Below, piece after piece: positions 4,662 through 7,037 of a stretch of 7,037 nt of DNA. The stretch covers positions 1 through 7,037 of the forward strand of contig JAFVEW010000207.1 in assembly GCA_017475805.1 (NCBI GenBank), given 5' to 3'. Origin of the DNA: Synergistaceae bacterium. Its GTDB lineage: Bacteria; Synergistota; Synergistia; Synergistales; Aminobacteriaceae. The notes under the pieces were generated by a model. That model ran no database searches, was not told the origin of the DNA, and worked only from the letters and a program-made list of their open reading frames with translations. Numbering within the stretch: the first letter of the stretch is position 1; each line of letters starts with the position of its first letter. The translations under genes were made by a program, and so were the position numbers.

Positions 4662-6067
4662 TGGCCTTTTCAAAATGTAAAGACGTTCCTGAAGTTCAAG
4701 AAGCTGTAGCAAAACTTGAAACTTCAGCGCGAAAATATTATCAGTTAATCGAATCAGGCACCAGTGAAGACAGAACTGCGGCTCAAAAAGTTTGGCAGGA
4801 AATGGCTCCGTCATACTGGGAAATTCTTTTTGCTCTCGTTGATGCTAATACTAAAAGTGCTCCGGCACAGCTTAATTTTGACTATGAAGAAAGATTATTC
4901 ATAGATTTAGGCTGTATTCCTGAAATTTTGCCGCTGAATAAAAACTTTGACGCTAAAAAACTTTTCGCTGAAAAATGCACGCCTGATGTTCTTCCGGTCA
5001 TGACTTTTTCAGACTATATCGCCGAATGTTGGGCAAATATCAACGGCAATCCTGCGCCTGTTCCGTCAATCGGAATGTCATTGAATGAAAGATTTAAGGG
5101 AATGAGCGAGATATTAGCAAGAGTTCAAAGCGAACGCAATCAATTTTTCACGAAAATTGCTTCTGAATATCCGTCAAAAATCAGCATTAAGCAGACGCTT
5201 GATATAATGACTGAATTTTTAATCCCGGCAATGAAAGTTATTATGCGCGTGCCGGAATATCGCGAAGGTGATGAAGCCTTGCGTCAAAAACTCGCCCAGC
5301 AGCGAAAAGCCTATCTCGATGCAGAGAATGCCGCTTTGCTTTTAGTTTCGTCGGCTCAAAAAAACACGGAAAAGCCTTTGCCTATGAAAGAATATGAAAA
5401 GTTTTTGATGATTCATAATGATACCAGAGTTTTGGCGAAAAAAATTCTCTATACTCAGATGGACGAAGTAAAAATCGCCCGCAATGCCAAGAAAATCATA
5501 GATAACTGCGCGGAAATGACTCCTCAAATGAGACGCGGCGAACTCAAAGCCATGCTCGTTAAAAAACGTGAGCATTTATTAGTACCTGCGAAAAATGCCC
5601 GTGCTGACGCTTCATTTTTATGCAAGCCTGACTCAACGCCTGTCGATTACGCTAAAGATTACGAAATGTTTATGCACTATGATTCCTGCGACATGGATAT
5701 GTTCAGCGTTCCAAGAGTCAGAATGTACGGGATTCCGCGAGTGATTTTTATTCCTGGTCAAGGGCTTGGCACTTACGACTGGTCGGATCACACGTTTTTA
5801 ATTCCTTCTTTCCCGACAAGCAAAGAAGGTCAATCCGTAGCTTATGCTCTCGGAACTTTCAGATGGGACGCTGACGAAGACAGAAAAGTCAGAACTCCTT
5901 ACGAAGGCATCAAAGAGAACAAGAAAAAATCTGTTCTTGCTATGGCTGCTTCTTTCTATAAAGATTATTCAATCTGGATGACTAAAGAAAGACTCGGCTA
6001 TAGGATAATGCCGCGCGAGACTCATAAAGTTTTCTCGTATTTTACTGCTCCGAAAAACGATGAGTAA
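4661..6067 (+). CDS. Protein of unknown function, 468 residues
   Basis: I do not recognise the family. The protein is soluble-looking: no signal peptide, no membrane segment, mixed charge. Residues about 10-60 and 140-310 appear mostly helical (for example MSEILARVQSERNQFF, 148-163, and the charged stretch 205-232), while the C-terminal third has more strand-like and turn-rich sequence with the densest aromatic and glycine content: PRVRMYGIPRVIFIPGQGLG (351-370), YDWSDHTFLIPSFPTS (372-387), ALGTFRWDADEDRK (396-409). That block is the likely functional core. Six or more scattered cysteines show no CxxC pair, and no Walker, HxxxH or methyltransferase motif was found. Base and codon use match the sirtuin and metA genes, so it looks native. 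It follows the toxin remnant with a one-base overlap (TAATG) and precedes metA by 24 bases. The coding call is very secure; the function is not. Confidence 0.85.
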   Translation: MAFSKCKDVPEVQEAVAKLETSARKYYQLIESGTSEDRTAAQKVWQEMAPSYWEILFALVDANTKSAPAQLNFDYEERLFIDLGCIPEILPLNKNFDAKKLFAEKCTPDVLPVMTFSDYIAECWANINGNPAPVPSIGMSLNERFKGMSEILARVQSERNQFFTKIASEYPSKISIKQTLDIMTEFLIPAMKVIMRVPEYREGDEALRQKLAQQRKAYLDAENAALLLVSSAQKNTEKPLPMKEYEKFLMIHNDTRVLAKKILYTQMDEVKIARNAKKIIDNCAEMTPQMRRGELKAMLVKKREHLLVPAKNARADASFLCKPDSTPVDYAKDYEMFMHYDSCDMDMFSVPRVRMYGIPRVIFIPGQGLGTYDWSDHTFLIPSFPTSKEGQSVAYALGTFRWDADEDRKVRTPYEGIKENKKKSVLAMAASFYKDYSIWMTKERLGYRIMPRETHKVFSYFTAPKNDE

Positions 6068-6083
6068 ATAAAAATTTTTATTT
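6066..6083. other. 18-base all-A/T perfect palindrome between the unknown gene and metA
   Basis: AAATAAAAATTTTTATTT is self-complementary; it starts within the stop codon (6065-6067) and is followed by three more T residues. It lies between the unknown gene and metA. It could be a weak terminator, a protein site or chance in AT-rich DNA. Confidence 0.35.
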
Positions 6084-6091
6084 TTTAAGCA

Positions 6092-7018
6092 ATGCCGATT
6101 AATATTCCCGGTGATTTACCGGCGGTTAATGTTCTTGAACGCGAAAATATTTTCGTGATGACTCGAAGGCGGGCAATGTCGCAGGATATTCGTCCGCTTA
6201 GAATTTTGATTTTGAATTTAATGCCCACGAAGATAACGACTGAAACTCAATTAGCGCGGCTTTTGGGCAACACGCCTCTTCAAGTTGAAATAGATTTATT
6301 AACTATGAGCGGCCGGACTCCTAAAAATACTCCGATTGAGCATATGTTAGCGTTCTATAAAACTTTTGACAGCGTTAAAAATGATTTTTTTGACGGCATG
6401 ATAATTACGGGTGCGCCTGTTGAACAGATGCCTTTTGAGGGTGTAGCTTACTGGAACGAACTTTGCGACATTATGGAATGGTCAAAAAGCCACGTTCACA
6501 GCACTTTCCATATTTGTTGGGGAGCGCAGGCCGGACTTTTTTATCATTACGGAGTTCCTAAAATTCACTTGCCTAAAAAATTATTCGGAGTTTTTCGTCA
6601 TAAAGTTGTCCGTAAAAGTTCAATTTTATTTCGCGGCTTTGACGATGTTTTCATGGTTCCGCATTCAAGGCATACGACCGTAATGAAACATGATATTCAA
6701 AAAGTCCCGGCTTTGAAAATTTTAGCTGAGAGCGACGAGGCAGGAATTTATGTAGTCTCGACTAATGAAGGCCGGCAAATTTTCGTGCTTGGCCATTCAG
6801 AATATGACCCTGAGACGCTTGCTCTTGAATATTGGCGCGATAAAAAACAAGGTCTTCCGATTCAAGTTCCTTGCAATTATTTCCCTGACGACGACGACTC
6901 AAAAGCTCCTGTCTGCACGTGGAGATCGAGCGCGAATTTATTATATTCAAATTGGCTGAATTATTTTGTCTATCAAGAAACGCCTTTTGACGCACGAGAA
7001 ATTAAATCCATAGATTAA
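6092..7018 (+). CDS. metAA: Homoserine O-acetyltransferase, MetA type
   Basis: MetA activates homoserine at the start of methionine synthesis by acylating its hydroxyl. All residues fall at the family numbering: the nucleophile Cys142 (HICWGAQAG), His235 and Glu237 of the triad (GHSEYD), and Glu111 in ITGAPVE. The residue at 111 sets the acyl donor: Glu favours acetyl-CoA, Gly (as in E. coli) succinyl-CoA, so this enzyme should make O-acetylhomoserine. The 308-residue length and the N-terminus [21 protein letters not shown] match the family, which makes the start secure, although the 24 bases before it contain no Shine-Dalgarno sequence. No methionine-responsive riboswitch fits in that gap. 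O-acetylhomoserine would be used by a MetB or MetY sulfhydrylase outside the window. It is the last gene; only 19 AT-rich bases follow. Confidence 0.93.
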   Translation: MPINIPGDLPAVNVLERENIFVMTRRRAMSQDIRPLRILILNLMPTKITTETQLARLLGNTPLQVEIDLLTMSGRTPKNTPIEHMLAFYKTFDSVKNDFFDGMIITGAPVEQMPFEGVAYWNELCDIMEWSKSHVHSTFHICWGAQAGLFYHYGVPKIHLPKKLFGVFRHKVVRKSSILFRGFDDVFMVPHSRHTTVMKHDIQKVPALKILAESDEAGIYVVSTNEGRQIFVLGHSEYDPETLALEYWRDKKQGLPIQVPCNYFPDDDDSKAPVCTWRSSANLLYSNWLNYFVYQETPFDAREIKSID

Positions 7019-7037
7019 AATTAAAAAATAAAAATAA

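Noticed and set aside
6068..6091. SAM-type or other methionine riboswitch in front of metA
   Set aside because: Only 24 A/T-rich bases separate the genes, too short and lacking the conserved stems.

Overview
The window is AT-rich chromosomal DNA from a Gram-negative-type (diderm) anaerobe-like bacterium. A lipid A-type late acyltransferase implies an LPS outer membrane, while a folate-dependent TrmFO remnant and an acetyl-type MetA are common in Firmicutes-related and Synergistota lineages. I lean towards Synergistota or Negativicutes, with low confidence; nothing here fixes the phylum.

Layout. Bases 1-693 hold the 3' part of a restriction-endonuclease-like gene that enters from outside the window and looks foreign in base use. 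Bases 758-1234 hold a trmFO tRNA-methyltransferase gene cut to its N-terminal third; its frame runs into the start of an intact lpxL/htrB-type acyltransferase (1212-2078). A YqgF/RuvX-like nuclease-fold gene follows (2102-2596). A convergent SAM-dependent methyltransferase of the phospholipid N-methyltransferase type (2657-3220, minus strand, TTG start) closes the left half. From a 70-base divergent gap, a plus-strand block of closely spaced genes runs to the end: a sirtuin (3291-3989), two tandem YefM-type antitoxins (4003-4236, 4237-4497), a decapitated YoeB/Txe-type toxin (4500-4661), a 468-residue protein of unknown function (4661-6067) and metA (6092-7018).

The most unusual signal is a family of degenerate 7-base tandem repeats (plus-sense consensus roughly MAYTYCT, e.g. 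AATTCCT) found at four arrays between 1134 and 2653. One array lies inside the trmFO reading frame. Two face each other across the start of the YqgF-like gene, where they supply the upstream stop codon, the ribosome binding site and the ATG, and can fold into a hairpin hiding all three. A last inverted pair spans the end of the same gene and is followed by a T-run, like a terminator. These resemble in style the heptanucleotide STRR repeats known from filamentous cyanobacteria, but here they are built into coding and control sequence.

Second in interest is the decayed toxin-antitoxin locus: two antitoxin copies (about 70% identical by hand count) remain, only the second keeps the typical acidic C-terminal tail, and the toxin has lost its catalytic half exactly where the next gene's ribosome binding site begins. 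No RNA genes, CRISPR arrays or insertion sequences were seen, and no stretch over 300 bases lacks a gene.
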